Shown in pieces: positions 11,701 through 21,125 of a stretch of 64,000 nt of DNA (within the stretch, counting starts at the first letter, position 1; every line of letters begins with the position of its first letter). The notes beneath the pieces are model-generated. The model searched no databases, was not told the origin of the DNA, and worked only from the letters and a program-made list of their open reading frames with translations. The stretch is from Ligula intestinalis (taxonomy: Eukaryota > Platyhelminthes > Cestoda > Diphyllobothriidea > Diphyllobothriidae), in the NCBI GenBank assembly GCA_036362985.1, contig JAYGXS010000009.1, positions 21,141,481 through 21,205,480 of the forward strand, given 5' to 3'. The translations under genes and the position numbers were made by a program.

Positions 11701-14700
11701 TCTGAAGAGGATAGGCGAGACACTCAATTTTTCTTATATGACAGTCAAAATAATTGCAAAAAACCTGAGCAAGATTGAACATTACGAACGAGATTTCAAA
11801 ACTGCTTATGAGAAGAGAAGGCCGAAACAAACATCGGAAACAACTAAGCAGCTTGTTGCTGAGATGGTCACTGCTCAAAACGAGATGACCGAGAGGGAAA
11901 TCGTTCAGGAATTGGGGATCCTGCAGGTGCCAACGTCACAGTCCACCGTTTCAAGAATCACGAAAAAAATCAATTACTCGAGAAAGCGGTTGTCATTGGT
12001 GCCTGTAAAAATAAATACACCCACACTCATAAAACTTCTGGAGACTTTATGCAAATGTAATTGCCTTGGTGCCCGACGAAAATAGTACTATGCATACAGG
12101 GGTCTATATAAATGCATACAGGGGTCTATAAAAATGCATACGAAGGTCTATATAAATGCATACAGGGGCCTATGTAAATGAATACCCCTGTAACTTCGGC
12201 AAGGCTGACATCTAGGGATAACTGGCTTCTGCTAACTCCTGCCTGTACGAACTTCTGGCTAGTGTGAGATTTGACACCTCTTTTTTTGCAAAACTTTCGA
12301 TTCAGAGTTTGGAATCGACAGTTTGACCGCGGATTCCGATGCTGTACATTGTGTGCTCAACAGCGTGATGGAGCAGGGACGATGACTAACGCATGGATTA
12401 CTTCTGAGTGATAGTATGATTTCTATGCATCTACTGAACTCTCTTTTACCCCCAGCAGCCCATGTACAGTGTAGGAATTCGTCGCTCAGAGCAGCTGCGC
12501 TGACTCATATTGCCTTTCGTGTGCTGAGTTTCGCTCGCTGCGCGCTATTGCCCTTTTGCACCCTTGATGTCAACTCATCGCGTTTACGCTTGTAGCAAAT
12601 CGATATTCCTGCTTCATTTGATTGGCGACAGCTGATTGATCATTCATTGCACGGCCTAAACTTGTCACATCCCCACGTTTGCACCTGCACGGCTGGCTAT
12701 CGTACGCAGGCGTCATTGTAAAGCTTCTTGTGCAGTAAAATTGTTCGAGTTCAATCTGTCTTCCCAGACTTGTTGTTTGGGGATCCTTCTGGTGTTGAGG
12801 CAGCAACCAGCCCTCAATGCCAGCATCAAGATAGGGTCAAAAAGGCGGGAGAATAGATCGAGCGCAAAGAGGAGGCGTGGCCTGAGCCGGCTACACTGAC
12901 TCAGATCCCACGCAGTAAGGATGCCATCAAGGCCACGAGTGGCTGACGCCCAATGCTGCACCTGTTCGCTCCACCAAAGCTCCCCGATGTTTGGCATTTT
13001 TAGGGTAACGCAACCCGAATAACGCCTGTTGTGTCCTGACTTAGCCTCCGTGTTGGTCTAGTGCATGTACCACGTGGCACCTTAAGGGGGCATAACGTTT
13101 CGGACCAACACCAGACTGGTTTACGTATATGTGTAGTGGATCTTAGCGCCACTGTTTACTCAGCACGCCAACATTGCGGTTACGCTGACTGCCGCCCCCC
13201 GTTCCGTCTGTTGCTCAATGTCTAGAGCGACCCACAAATACTCAGTGTCGCTTGCGCTTACCTTGCGCGGTCCAATTAATCACCAGCAAGCTTGATGAGA
13301 CAAAACGAGCATTCCACGGCTGCCTGGGATTACTGCAGCTTGACGAGACTAAAGATTTCCTCCTGGGCGGTGCGGTCGCGACGGCGCCGCCTCCTCACGC
13401 CATGCACGACCGAGTGGCAGCTTCCTCCAAACCCTTCTGTACACAATATACTGTTCTTAAAAATCTGGCCTTCCCAACGTCTTCGTAGTTAGAGTTAAAC
13501 TTTCTTAGCCTTACCATCTCGCGATCTATGCACCTTCAAACTCGCGGACCGCATCACGCACATCAGCCCAAATTGTCGTGAATGATTTTTTCACTGAAAT
13601 GAGACGGACTCAGTAGTGGGGGGGAGGTTAAAACATACAGCTCTTCATTCTATTTCCCTATAAACATATTCCCGCTGAAGTTCTCTCGGCACCCTTTCAA
13701 TAATGGTGATGATCTAAATTGTACGAAAAATCCAGTCAGCCTGCGCTGTCTTAAGCACACAGAACTAATAAACAATCCAATAAATCAACTTGGTTTCAAG
13801 CTCATTATGAAGCAAGATCCTATTAGAATAAAACATAGCCAGAGTCGTGTCGATTCATGAATACATTATGAAACTTAGAAATGAAGGCAACATCATCAGA
13901 ATAACCGAAAAGCAGTTGTGAAGTCAAAGTCCCCACATCACCTTATTAAATAGCAATCTGACTCCAATCCAAGATATAACTAGGTGCTTTCTAACATTCC
14001 TAAACGAATAGTTATGGCGGTTTAAGCTCCAGATGTTTGTATCAGTAAAGAAAAAGGCATCGCGGGCACCGGGACAGGAGTTCCGGGGTATCTTATCGCA
14101 TCTGGTGCCTAAACTGTTCTTGTAAATACAAGGGTCAGACAGAACCTATACTCGGATCGCGTGTTAAAAAGCATAAGACAGCTGCACGATGCGATGAAAA
14201 GTAATCGCAAGTTACTACCTGGAGTGATCAAGCAGCATTTTCTACCTTCGGCGTTACGCTATACGTGAGGTCACATGATCGGAAGTCCTGGTCGCCCGTA
14301 GGACAGCCAATCACAGGTGAGGCAAACCGTGTCAACGCTCAACCCCTTCCGGCTGCCAGGGAGTGCACATGCACCAGGCTGGCCAATCACCTCCCTGGAG
14401 CTGGCTCACACAGAGCCTCATGTGATGGCTGCCGGGATCACTGAATTCGGATGAGTCCTTCTAGGCTGCGACTGCGCGCTCTACCAACAGTCAAATTCCT
14501 CCTGCCTAGTCTCCACTTCTTTCTGTACCGAATTAAATATACCTTGCATTTGGCCTCTCATTCCTCATTCCACAAAGAATCGGGCCTGAAGATCTCACTG
14601 GCTAGTGTTTTACCTAGTTACTTGACCCCCTGCGATATACCCAACCATCAGGATAATCGTTCACGTCAAAAGCAAGTCGAATGGAAAGCCGATTTAAGCA

Positions 14701-17700
14701 GAGGTCTCAGATGGGAACTCAAGCAATCAATGAACCGATCCAGTGCCGGAATACAAAGTCCTGCAGAGTCACCGTCCGCCTCGTGCTATTGATAATTGAT
14801 TGACAGGTACTCTCCTATAAGTTTAGCCTCGTTATAATGTTGTTGCTATCTCTAGCAATCGTTTTCTACATGAATTCGAAAGCTCATAGTAGGAAAACAA
14901 TTATTCCAGTGCTTGACCAACCTCTTCCGCTCAACTCACTGCTGAAATACATTAACTTCTTGAACCAATTAAAAAGCCTTGTGGAGGACTGGCATTCAAG
15001 GGAGGGATTTATACACCAACGTACTTGCCACATGTCCTCCTGATTGGTAATCGTCTTCAAACTTTCACCCTCATGCGTGTTCAGGGGGAAGGTGAACTGC
15101 TGAACGATATCCGTGTAGAAGTGTGTTTTCATATATACGGTCGGCAGAAGGGCAACTGAAGGAAAACGAAGAAAAACCAGCTGTAATCGGACATTGATCC
15201 GGTGCTGACAACACCACCGTCATAAACAAAGAAATAGAAACGGGAGGCAGAAAAACAAGCAAACAGACGTTTTCCACAAACAGGGGAAATTTAAGACAAC
15301 TTCGAGAGTATGTTTGCAAACGGAGTCTTTCTTGAATCGCTCTACACTCTGGGGGGAGCTGAAAAGATGAGAATTTGAAAGTTGAAAGGACGATCGATAA
15401 AGTCCTGCGGGACTGGCTGTCCGTGGGGGTTGATTTCCAAAAAGTCCATCCACCACTGGAAACGTTTAATTATCCTCATGATCCATTAATTTGAATTTGG
15501 TGCCACAAATCAGTGTCCCACGGAGGCAAATTATTGGAGTTTTTGTTATATTCCCCAGTTTTATACTAAGAAGGGAAGATAGACAGGATAGCACGGAACG
15601 CTTTACTGTAAAGGTTTCTGCGTGAACATCAAGCTCTGCGCGGGTCTCTCAACTTGTCCCGTGTCCGCCGACAAGTCGATCCGTCTACAACTTGCCTTCT
15701 ATCGTCGGTAGCGCGCTCTCGTGTGGGCAGCAGAATGTGCCTTCTGTTTGCAGCCTCATATTTAAGAGCGAGCAGTCTTTGTCCCCTATCGCTTCTTACT
15801 GGTCTCTCTGCGTGGGACGCTTATCCGGACAGCCGTCGAGTGAGGCTGGTGACCTCAGTGTGGCACAACCCAGTGGCTGGGTCTCGCATGTGCATAACTC
15901 CTTGTGTCCACGCGTAGTGTCGGCACTTGAAGGTTGCGCGTAAACCGGTCCTTTGGTGCTGTTCCGTGTTGTTGTTGTCTCCTTGTCATCCTGACCCAAG
16001 GCCGACTAGAATGTCGACTCGCCTTCTGTGCCGTCCTAACAGTTTGCTTTACTATGACCTTCCAAAGGTTAACCAATATTTTACTTCCCACGAATCCCAA
16101 AGCTACTTAGTGCTCAGTTCGCGGTAAAATCTGGGTACCCTGTTCCTTGACTTTCTCTTCGCCCATGCGAATTCCTCCATAGCAGCAAGCTTTCGAGTAA
16201 AAAAGATTGCTACAATGCGTTTCATGGAATGCAATTCCATATTGCTTGAGATGCCGGTGACCAATGCATGATACAGTAAGGTAAGGTGTAGTACGAATTA
16301 ATTTGATTTTGTCATTTGATCTGTCAGCATTTGAGCTAACTTAGTAAGGGCCACAAACTCTTTACTTGTGCGTTTCCTGTGCAGATGGATGACAAGAGAG
16401 GCTTTTGGGTGAATGCCCAACGAAGTTTTTTATTCTACCAGGTGTTTTATGCCAAATATCAAAAATCGAAGCGGTTTCATTTTTTCCATACTTTGGATTT
16501 TCAGCCTGGCAACTCTAATTTACGACATCTTACCATCAAATGGATACTTGGGTAGTTATGTGTCTATCGAAAATCTGATCGACATTATTGTTCTTCAGCA
16601 CCGGCATCCTGTTACGTATGCGGGGCATTTAGCAAACTTATAACTCCTACGAATTCGATGATGGACAGCACAGGATTTTGGTCACAACGTCCGATGTCCA
16701 GGTTCACGATATTTTTACCACTGTACAGAATAAAGCGAACTGCCAGTCAAGTATGGGATCAGGGAGCCAGGACAAATCAACTGCCACTGATAAATCTCAG
16801 AAATGTTTAGGTAGCTACTTCACAGATCGCTAACTGATCTCACTTATCCCGTTCTGACTTGGGGGTTTGTTCTCGAGCCTCGTCAGCAACCACACAGTGG
16901 CTGGAAATGTAGGCAGGTGAAAATTGTCCCTTTTCTGTGCCGGCAATGTTCATATGCCTACATCGAAGGTTGGAGTGGTGGGCGAGTGGGCAGATTCTCC
17001 GCAAGTCTGCTTTAACTCCTGTTTTTGTTCGCGGTTGTTCGCAGCGTTGTTTCTGCCTGCTGTAATCTTCGTGTTACTTGCCCAGCTTGCCTTACTGTCT
17101 GCTTCGGCTTGCTTCAGCGTTTGCTGCGGCTTGGTGGAGCGCGTGGTGCCCATAGTCGAAATCGACGGGGGAACTGTCGGCACCCCTAGCCTCTCGGGTC
17201 TTGCCAGCAGCCGCACAGCGTGAACCCTAAGACGGAACGGTATGAGTGACTTCGGTTAGCGATGTCTGCGTATTCATTAACGAATGCCAGGGCTGTTTTT
17301 CATAATTTCGGTTGGTCATAAGACCGGCTACTGACTGACCATCATGCTTCTGGTCCTGTCTAATCCATCTAATGAATATACTTAGAGGAGTTTCTACCCT
17401 ATTTTTTGCCTGGATCAGAGTGGATGAAGAGAGTGTCCAGACTTGAGTTAATTAATTTCAGTCATCTGACAGTCTGATACCTCAGATCATCTTCGAGCTG
17501 TAGCAAAAAATGGCGAAGACGAAATGGACCAAGTGTAAAGAAATAAGGAAACCAACTTACTGATCAAGATGAGAGTTAGATAAACGCAGTAGATGATCAG
17601 GTCACGGATAGTTGTTTTAATGACTCTTTGCTTGTCCCGCGTGATTTTAGTATTTCTGGTGGCCCAAATAGCTAAGAAGGCAGAGGGGAGATAGACGTTG

Positions 17701-20043
17701 TGGAGATAAGTTGCCTTATGGCATATCGACGATTAAAAAAGAAATTATTTCGTCTTGTTGAAGTTAATAGTGAGTCTGAAACTACCATGGCGCATTCTAA
17801 TCCAGCTTTCCCCTCTGTTCCAACGCATTCTCCATTTTACGCACTCTAGCGGCAATTGCTGTTTTCTTTGCTTTCGCTTTGTAAACCCACCTCGTCTAAG
17901 TACCAATGAAATCTTGATGATCGATTTTCACTTGCTGATCACCTGCGCGCCCTAAAACCTCGTCTACCGACCGCTACCAGTCGGTCATGTATTCTCACCC
18001 AGTGAAGGCCATTCGGCCATTCCCGCGTCCTCAACTTTGGCCGTGAAAACACGCCGTTATCGAGGACTTTTAGCGGCAAAGGTAGTTTAAGGAGTGCGCC
18101 TCATATAGCCCTTGTCCCAGCCTTTTGTCCTACGGAAACTGTGGGGAAATAGGATAGGCAGTGAAGGAAATTTTTAGAAGTGAGTGTCAATGGAAAGAGG
18201 CCTTTGGATTTATTTCCCGCGGCCACTGGGAGTAAGTTACTCCGCATGTAAATTGAAGGTGTGCGCGGCGCTTCTCGCCATGGACTATACTAATCAAACT
18301 GCTGAACGATAATTTGAAGTAGACGACCTCTAACCACCATTTCTATTTTTTTCAGGAATTTAGGCAAAGCCGCCTTTTGATGCTGGGGTTTTTTCGTAAT
18401 AAATTAAACGATTAGACAGATTAGGGAAATCTGCAGCTTTAACTTAACAATACTTCCATATACAATAAAATAAAAATGCATATAGCAGTTATTAAAGTAT
18501 ATTTCACTGCCTATCCTAATTCCCCACCCATAAAACCCATATAGACACCGTTTTCATAGGACAAAATGCTGGAACTAGGGGTACATGAGGTTAAGTACTT
18601 AAAATAATGTTTCCAAAAAAACAAACCGATATCAGGCGTTTATCGAGAAAAGAACAGTGTATTGATAATGCCTCCATGCCCACATTAGGCGCCTGCGCGA
18701 ATCGCCACGCTACGGTCACGGCAACACGCCCCGTGGCTATCCATCTCTCGTCAAATCTGATTGGTCCACGTCGTCGACAATTTCTCATCAAGCGAACCCC
18801 ATAAATATACGCAGCAACTTTATGATAACGTCATGGTAAGTTTTACTACAGCTCTCCGCGTGGTCGACTGCCTTAACTTCCTCTCGAGTACTGGTTTTTG
18901 GAACAACGCTCGGGCAGGCCCACAGTTCGTGTTAGCACCAGGCGCGGGTCATAACAAACTGACCAAATTTGTGCATTATGAGAGTTAAGCTCATTGATAA
19001 CCCCTGGAAGATCATAGTAAAGCAAGCTTTAATAAATTGCCCTTATGAAACACGGATTTGTTGAACCCAAGTCGCATTCAGTCCTCTAAAAATCTGCTAG
19101 TAAACAACGTTAGGTCCTTGGGACTTAGTGAGCTTTCGGCAGTCGAATGCAAGGTCTGTGGACAGTGTACGTTACTACGCATATTCTCCTACGATCATAA
19201 TACTGCCCGTTTGACCGTTAGATAACTATTTGCTTAATAACTACACAATACTTGTTGTCTTACCAGTGGCTCGTTTGGCATTAACAGTATAGCCCATAGT
19301 ATGACATTTTTACATCATAAACACTGTTTGCAGTTTATTTTGCACACGTGTGCCTCTTTCGGACAATTACTTTCTATAATTTGTTTGAATCTTTCATCTA
19401 TCCTTCTTCCTGTACGCTTTGAGACAGTTGGTTGTGAGTGTAGCATTAATATTTTGCTAATCACCTCATTTTACAGGACCTGCAAGTCGGTTATTGTCTC
19501 TGTTTTTAACTACGAAGTAAGAACATCTCAGCAAACTGCTCTAGACAGACTTAAAAGCAGCTAGGACAACGGGATTCTAATGAAACTGTTTGAACTAACT
19601 ACCAGTTAGTGATCGAATTCATTAGACACTGGGGAGCGGAGTCATCTTTCGTGGGATAATAACAGTGATGAATAGTATGGTTGGCCACCTGGGACATATT
19701 TCCACTGCGAAAATAGTCCATTTGGAACATAAATCGTGAAAGGAAATTAGTTTATCTCTTTTAAGATGCGTATTTTAATGCAAAAGCAGGTAGTCATTAG
19801 CCATAATTGCCTGCTGCCAGTCAAAGCAGAGCTCTCAAACTAACCTTTCAAGCAGTTGGCGCAGCAACCCTTTTTACAGCAGCCGCTTGATTTTTTCTTC
19901 TCCCCTACGACCCTTTCTTCGGCGTGCGGATTTTCAACAAGCGTATGCCTGAGCTCCACATCGGCCAGTTCAAAGCATTCGCCTGAAGGCAGCCCATTGG
20001 TCAGTGTCGACCTTCGGCGTGATGGTGACTCCTCCGTTGACAT
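940..20043 (-). CDS. PKD2: Polycystin-2 (TRPP) channel gene, 3' end outside window
   Basis: Ten minus-strand exons encode a polycystin-2 family cation channel (about 625 residues in the window). Exons: 20043-19845, 17671-17561, 15155-15025, 9542-9274, 7691-7467, 7366-7204, 4997-4761, 4318-4137, 1381-about 1158, 1063-940. Codon phase carries through every junction. Family hallmarks in order are a Cys-rich stretch before TM1, TM1, the TOP domain with RPRIRQVRVRGVECAIP and VIIDFNLYNANLNLFCIGR, TM2 ending EEILE, TM3-TM5, the pore motif RIILGDF, and TM6 with LLNMFLAII. The family forms tetrameric Ca2+-permeable channels in cilia, ER or plasma membrane, often with PKD1-type partners. The C-terminal EF-hand and coiled-coil part is only begun; the last exon has a strong donor at 939, so more exons lie left of the window. 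Introns reach about 5.5 kb and are full of repeats. Confidence 0.93.
1158..1381 (-). CDS. PKD2: PKD2 exon 9 (pore and TM6)
   Basis: Encodes FVLYRIILGDFD with the selectivity filter LGD, then GPFYFIIYIFFVFFVLLN and MFLAIIGEAYSKVKERM. This is the pore loop and TM6 of polycystin-2. The acceptor is an unremarkable ACAAG, chosen because it preserves phase and the spacing to the pore. The 3' boundary is uncertain: GAAA/GTCCTT (1158) or ATGG/GTTACC (1176). Both give phase 1, as exon 10 needs. Confidence 0.88.
1873..2045 (+). repeat. tRNA-derived SINE copy 1
   Basis: Head has a box A-like GTGGTGCCGAGGTGGAGT (1880-1897) and box B GGTTCGAATC (1924-1933). The body continues ...GGCTGATGAC...AATGGCCATTC...GTCGGATCCACT, shared with the copies at 32175, 54126 (minus) and 59683. 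It lies in the 1.4-4.1 kb PKD2 intron. Confidence 0.75.
2614..2716 (+). repeat. ATC trinucleotide microsatellite with assembly gap
   Basis: Pure ATC repeat of about 100 bp interrupted by 10 Ns at 2661-2670. True length is unknown. The long His/Ile frames through it are artefacts. Confidence 0.97.
3395..3640 (+). mobile_element. LTR-like repeat R3, degenerate copy
   Basis: Contains CTCAGGGTTCTGTACACAGTAAA and the following TCTTGCCTTTT segment found in the fuller copies at 48830 and 63480. Runs directly into repeat family F. Confidence 0.45.
3640..4030 (+). repeat. Dispersed repeat family F copy
   Basis: Head module (degenerate), then GGTGACTTGCGCGTGG, a block with GTATCTACTGCACTCTCT, GATGTCAAAAAGGTCAAGAAG, and a tail with TTCGGCATTGGTAATAG and GTGGGTCCAACAC. 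The same order of blocks recurs at 12312, 23085, 23408, 40370 (minus) and 62270. Confidence 0.6.
4137..4318 (-). CDS. PKD2: PKD2 exon 8 (S4-S5 linker and TM5)
   Basis: Encodes IFKFVSFSETMGQLTATL, TM5 (LAGFTLMFAIVFAAFVQAGY) and FGRSSVEFCTFLQ. It corresponds to LFKFINFNRTMSQLSTTM, the helix with AYAQLAYLVFG and DDFSTFQ. Acceptor is CATCAACAG, donor GC/GTAAGT, phase 2. Confidence 0.93.
4761..4997 (-). CDS. PKD2: PKD2 exon 7 (TM3-TM4)
   Basis: Encodes LSRLGLAYFRKFWNLLDL, TM3 (VVAFSVTCVILHVYG), a loop with VYPGFVDVAYWCLQYN, and TM4 (MLALLVFFAMIK). These match YFRSFWNCLDVVIV and FEHLAYWQIQFNNI of polycystin-2. The acceptor is the CT-tract ending TCTCAAG at 4998-5000; the next AG (CTTAG) would put the sequence out of frame. 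Donor AAG/GTGGGT. Confidence 0.93.
5900..6155 (+). mobile_element. Solo-LTR-like copy (family R1)
   Basis: Carries CTGTACAGAATAAACTCTTCC followed by GACCTAAAGATCACGGTTG and the terminal ACCCCCCTGCG. These are the same 3' features as the paired LTRs at 23479 and 24417. Lies in the PKD2 intron between exons 7 and 6. Confidence 0.5.
6770..7088. repeat. Foldback (inverted repeat) element
   Basis: Two arms of about 115 bp (6770-6885 and 6968-7088) are near-perfect reverse complements. They flank about 80 bp that includes a G-rich run (6898-6916). The right arm ends about 115 bp from the exon 6 donor of PKD2. No coding sequence. Confidence 0.85.
7204..7366 (-). CDS. PKD2: PKD2 exon 6 (TM2)
   Basis: Encodes ILFETPYTGGVISSSVF, FRPLRLI, then TM2 (CEIITLVFVVYFVIEEILE). 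In the family this corresponds to [20 protein letters not shown] and the helix ending EEILE. Donor is GAG/GTAAGT, phase 0. A foldback repeat (6770-7088) lies about 115 bp downstream in the intron. Confidence 0.93.
7467..7691 (-). CDS. PKD2: PKD2 exon 5 (end of TOP domain, GC donor)
   Basis: Encodes PGSGYVIDLSTEQKK, LWTSQATRAVIIDFNLYN and ANLNLFCIG. These match the family's SGAGYYLDLS, WLDRGTRA and FIDFSVYNANINLFCVVR. The exon must end at 7467, before a GC dinucleotide (CG/GCAAGT), because only that joins in frame to exon 6 to give CIGR-ILFETPYTGG. The nearby GT (CAA/GTCCAC) would break the frame. Confidence 0.92.
7692..9273. other. PKD2 intron 4, AT-rich
   Basis: About 1.6 kb of AT-rich, low-information sequence. 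I see no exon, transposon domain or RNA gene in it. Confidence 0.7.
9274..9542 (-). CDS. PKD2: PKD2 exon 4 (TOP domain core)
   Basis: Encodes the middle of the extracellular TOP domain: YMRGGMLTALY, then GRPRIRQVRVRGVECAIP, the family's GVPRIRQLRV motif. A Cys pair typical of the domain and an N-glycosylation sequon (NVT) near the end are visible. Donor is GC/GTGAGC, leaving phase 2, which fits exon 5. Confidence 0.93.
9960..10300 (+). repeat. Unclassified GC-rich intronic segment
   Basis: GC-rich island in an AT-rich intron. A few short matches to SINE-body text (GAATACAAACCCGGAGT) suggest an old repeat. No exon signals with PKD2 similarity. Confidence 0.3.
10850..10915 (+). repeat. SINE 3' fragment
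   Basis: Carries AATAAGCCAGAAGTAGCTAT and CTTTGTCGGTA, matching the SINE body of the copy at 59683. The head is missing. Confidence 0.5.
10952..12190. mobile_element. Head-to-head pair of Tc1-like transposase fragments
   Basis: Two copies of a transposase N-terminal region lie in inverted orientation, starts facing each other: left arm 11410-10952 (minus), right arm 11690-12190 (plus). Between them is a GC-rich spacer of about 250 bp. Both encode helix-turn-helix segments (IPLKRIGETLNFSYMTVK; MTEREIVQELGILQVP) typical of Tc1/IS630 transposases. Both stop before the catalytic DDE domain, in a 22-bp tandem repeat. The left arm has more frame damage. Non-functional; sits in the PKD2 intron between exons 4 and 3. 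Confidence 0.8.
12090..12192 (+). repeat. 22-bp tandem repeat
   Basis: Four to five imperfect units of TATATAAATGCATACAGGGGTC. The same unit, inverted and in two to three copies, ends the left arm at 10955-11010. They sit at the outer ends of the palindrome. Confidence 0.85.
12312..13080 (+). repeat. Dispersed repeat family F copy, interrupted
   Basis: Head at 12312-12375, CATCTACTGAACTCTCT at about 12430. The tail resumes at 12830-13080 with CCGATGTTTGGCATTTTTAG, CAACCCGAATAACGCC and a GTTGGTCTAGTGCA end. The 12480-12830 stretch is unlike other copies and may be an insertion. Confidence 0.5.
13255..13500 (+). mobile_element. Solo-LTR-like copy, degenerate
   Basis: Contains CTTCTGTACACAATATACTG followed by the CTGGCCTTCC block seen in R1 LTR-like copies. 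Edges undefined. Confidence 0.35.
14270..14640 (+). mobile_element. Solo-LTR-like copy (family R1)
   Basis: Has GGCCAATCAC blocks, CTTTCTGTACCGAATTAAA, GGGCCTGAAGATCTCACTGG and the end TTGACCCCCTGCGATA. The last is nearly identical to the 3' end of the LTRs at 23479-24842. No internal region follows. Confidence 0.55.
15025..15155 (-). CDS. PKD2: PKD2 exon 3 (start of TOP domain)
   Basis: Encodes the end of TM1 and the first extracellular strand and helix, with YMKTHFYTDIVQQFTF and ESLKTITNQEDMWQ. The latter aligns with the polycystin signature F-K-T-L-S-S-M-E-D-F-W. Acceptor is TTTTCCTTCAG, donor CAA/GTACGT. Confidence 0.9.
15600..15880 (-). mobile_element. LTR-like repeat R2, degenerate copy
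   Basis: Shares CAGCCTCATATTTAAGAGCG and CAGTCTTTGTCCCC-type blocks with the R2 copies at 31545 and 41075. Coordinates are approximate. Confidence 0.4.
16975..17200 (-). repeat. Dispersed repeat family G copy
   Basis: Read on minus: head module CGACAGTTCCCCCGTCGATT, then CACCACGCGCTCCACCAAGC, a body rich in AAGC/CAGC blocks, and an end with GAATCTGCCCACTCGCC. Same architecture at 55625-55835 and 37835-38490. Confidence 0.7.
17561..17671 (-). CDS. PKD2: PKD2 exon 2 (TM1)
   Basis: Encodes AIWATRNTKITRDKQRV followed by a hydrophobic helix (LIIYCVYLTLILI). This matches the family pattern of an LWGTR-type motif, a charged linker and TM1. Acceptor is a pyrimidine tract ending CTTAG; donor is A/GTAAGT. 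Enters needing two bases and leaves with one, in agreement with exons 1 and 3. Confidence 0.88.
18085..18600 (+). mobile_element. Foldback MITE copy 1
   Basis: Non-coding element of about 540 bp with long imperfect terminal inverted repeats (CTAGTCCCAGCATTTTGTCC-type end against its inverted partner). Internal blocks GTGTGCGCGGCGCTTCGCG-type and TATTAAAGTATATTTCACTG are shared with the copies at 30010, 50231 and 57370. Lies in the PKD2 first intron. Confidence 0.75.
19845..20043 (-). CDS. PKD2: PKD2 exon 1 (N-terminus, Cys-rich)
   Basis: Encodes 66 residues plus one base, starting MSTEESPSRRRSTLTNG and ending CCKKGCCANCLK. A Cys-rich cytoplasmic segment just before TM1 is usual in this family. 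The donor reads AAAG/GTTAGT. An in-frame ATG at 20091 is less likely to be the start, because a strong acceptor (T-run then CAG, at 20054-20056) lies between it and the ATG at 20043, leaving a 10-nt leader. If an upstream coding exon exists, this start would be internal. Confidence 0.75.
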
Positions 20044-20066
20044 CTTGCCCACACTGAAAAAAAAAC
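20044..20066 (-). promoter_or_regulatory. Splice acceptor just upstream of the PKD2 start codon
   Basis: On the minus strand a pyrimidine run (nine Ts then CAG) is followed by only 10 nt before the ATG at 20043. It could be the 3' site of a 5'-UTR intron or a spliced-leader trans-splicing acceptor, which many flatworm genes use. The sequence cannot tell these apart. Confidence 0.5.
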
Positions 20067-20204
20067 CGGAAGTAGCAAGCAAGGTAGCCATTATCTGGAA
20101 GCGCAGCCAGATAGGTGTTCATAACACAAATTTCAAAAATATGCTGTGTTGGGGCAGTTTTTTCACTCAACGTGGGCATGGCGTTTGCAGCAACCCTGTG
20201 GCAC

Positions 20205-20600
20205 CTTCCACCTTTTATGCCACACCACGCATGATGGCAGTTCCCGGCCTGCCTCTGAGACAGCCTAATCCGGGGGGACACTCACTTTGCGCGGCTGCTA
20301 GCAAGTGCGCATGCACCAGTGACCGTCTCTCCAGTCCGGCCAATCATCTTCAAGTCTGACTCACGCAAATGCAACTTTGTAAACATTGTGACGACTGACA
20401 CACTCACACACCTCGATTACTGCCCCTCTTGGGAGCGGACGTGCACGAGTCCGCCAGTCAACTTCCTCCTATCCATCCTCCACTACTTCTGTACAAAATG
20501 CACTGTCCCTTCCACCTCGTATCTCACTTCTTCGCTTTCCCTAAGGAACCACAGTCTAAGGATCTCAGAGGCGATGTTTTTTCCTATTCACTCAACCCAC
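20205..20600 (+). mobile_element. LTR-like repeat just upstream of PKD2
   Basis: Contains GTGCGCATGCACCAGTGAC, GGCCAATCATC and CTTCTGTACAAAATGCACTG, in the order seen in R1-type LTRs, but quite diverged. It begins about 150 bp upstream of the first PKD2 exon, so it could contribute promoter sequence; that is speculation. Confidence 0.35.
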
Positions 20601-21054
20601 TGATGTGGGGAAGTTCTTCTTCGTCACTCAATCCTGGTCTGAATTTCTGGTCAACAAGGCACCAGTGATCGATCCAATTTATCGAAAAACCTTATTAATT
20701 GCAAATCGCTTTTGGTCATGTACATTCTATAGTAGTTTCTAGACTGCGGCTGGTCAACTAATCTCATCCTCCCTCGGGAGAGAGTGAGAGAGTCAAACTG
20801 TAGGGGCTCCTTCTGGATATGCCTTTTATGACACTTCCACTCAGTGAGAATCTGCACCGTCCCCTTTCCTATTGTGTGAAATCTTGATCCTTGGGACACG
20901 GACCAAATGATATGATGGCACGCGTAGGCATGGGTTTACGTCTTACCAGGCACTAGCACCTCGTTTCATCTTCGGTCTTTTTAACTGAGTCTTGGCACTG
21001 GGTTTAAGTACATGAAGGAAAAAAGTTTATGAGAGATGCAATGCAAGTCTAGTC

Positions 21055-21125
21055 AGGTCAGGTCAGGTTTATAAGGGAAGCGTAGGCAAATGCCTTTGAG
21101 TAGCCCATTGGTACACAGCAGGTAA
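21055..21125 (-). repeat. LINE 3'-tail fragment
   Basis: On the minus strand: AAGGCATTTGCCTACGCTTC followed by TATAAACCTGACCTGACC, a TGACC-type tandem tail. The same end occurs at about 53030-53095. This is what a 5'-truncated LINE or SINE copy leaves. Confidence 0.55.

Noticed and set aside
12090..12192. CRISPR-like array
   Set aside because: Units are contiguous 22-bp tandem repeats without spacers, in a eukaryotic intron.
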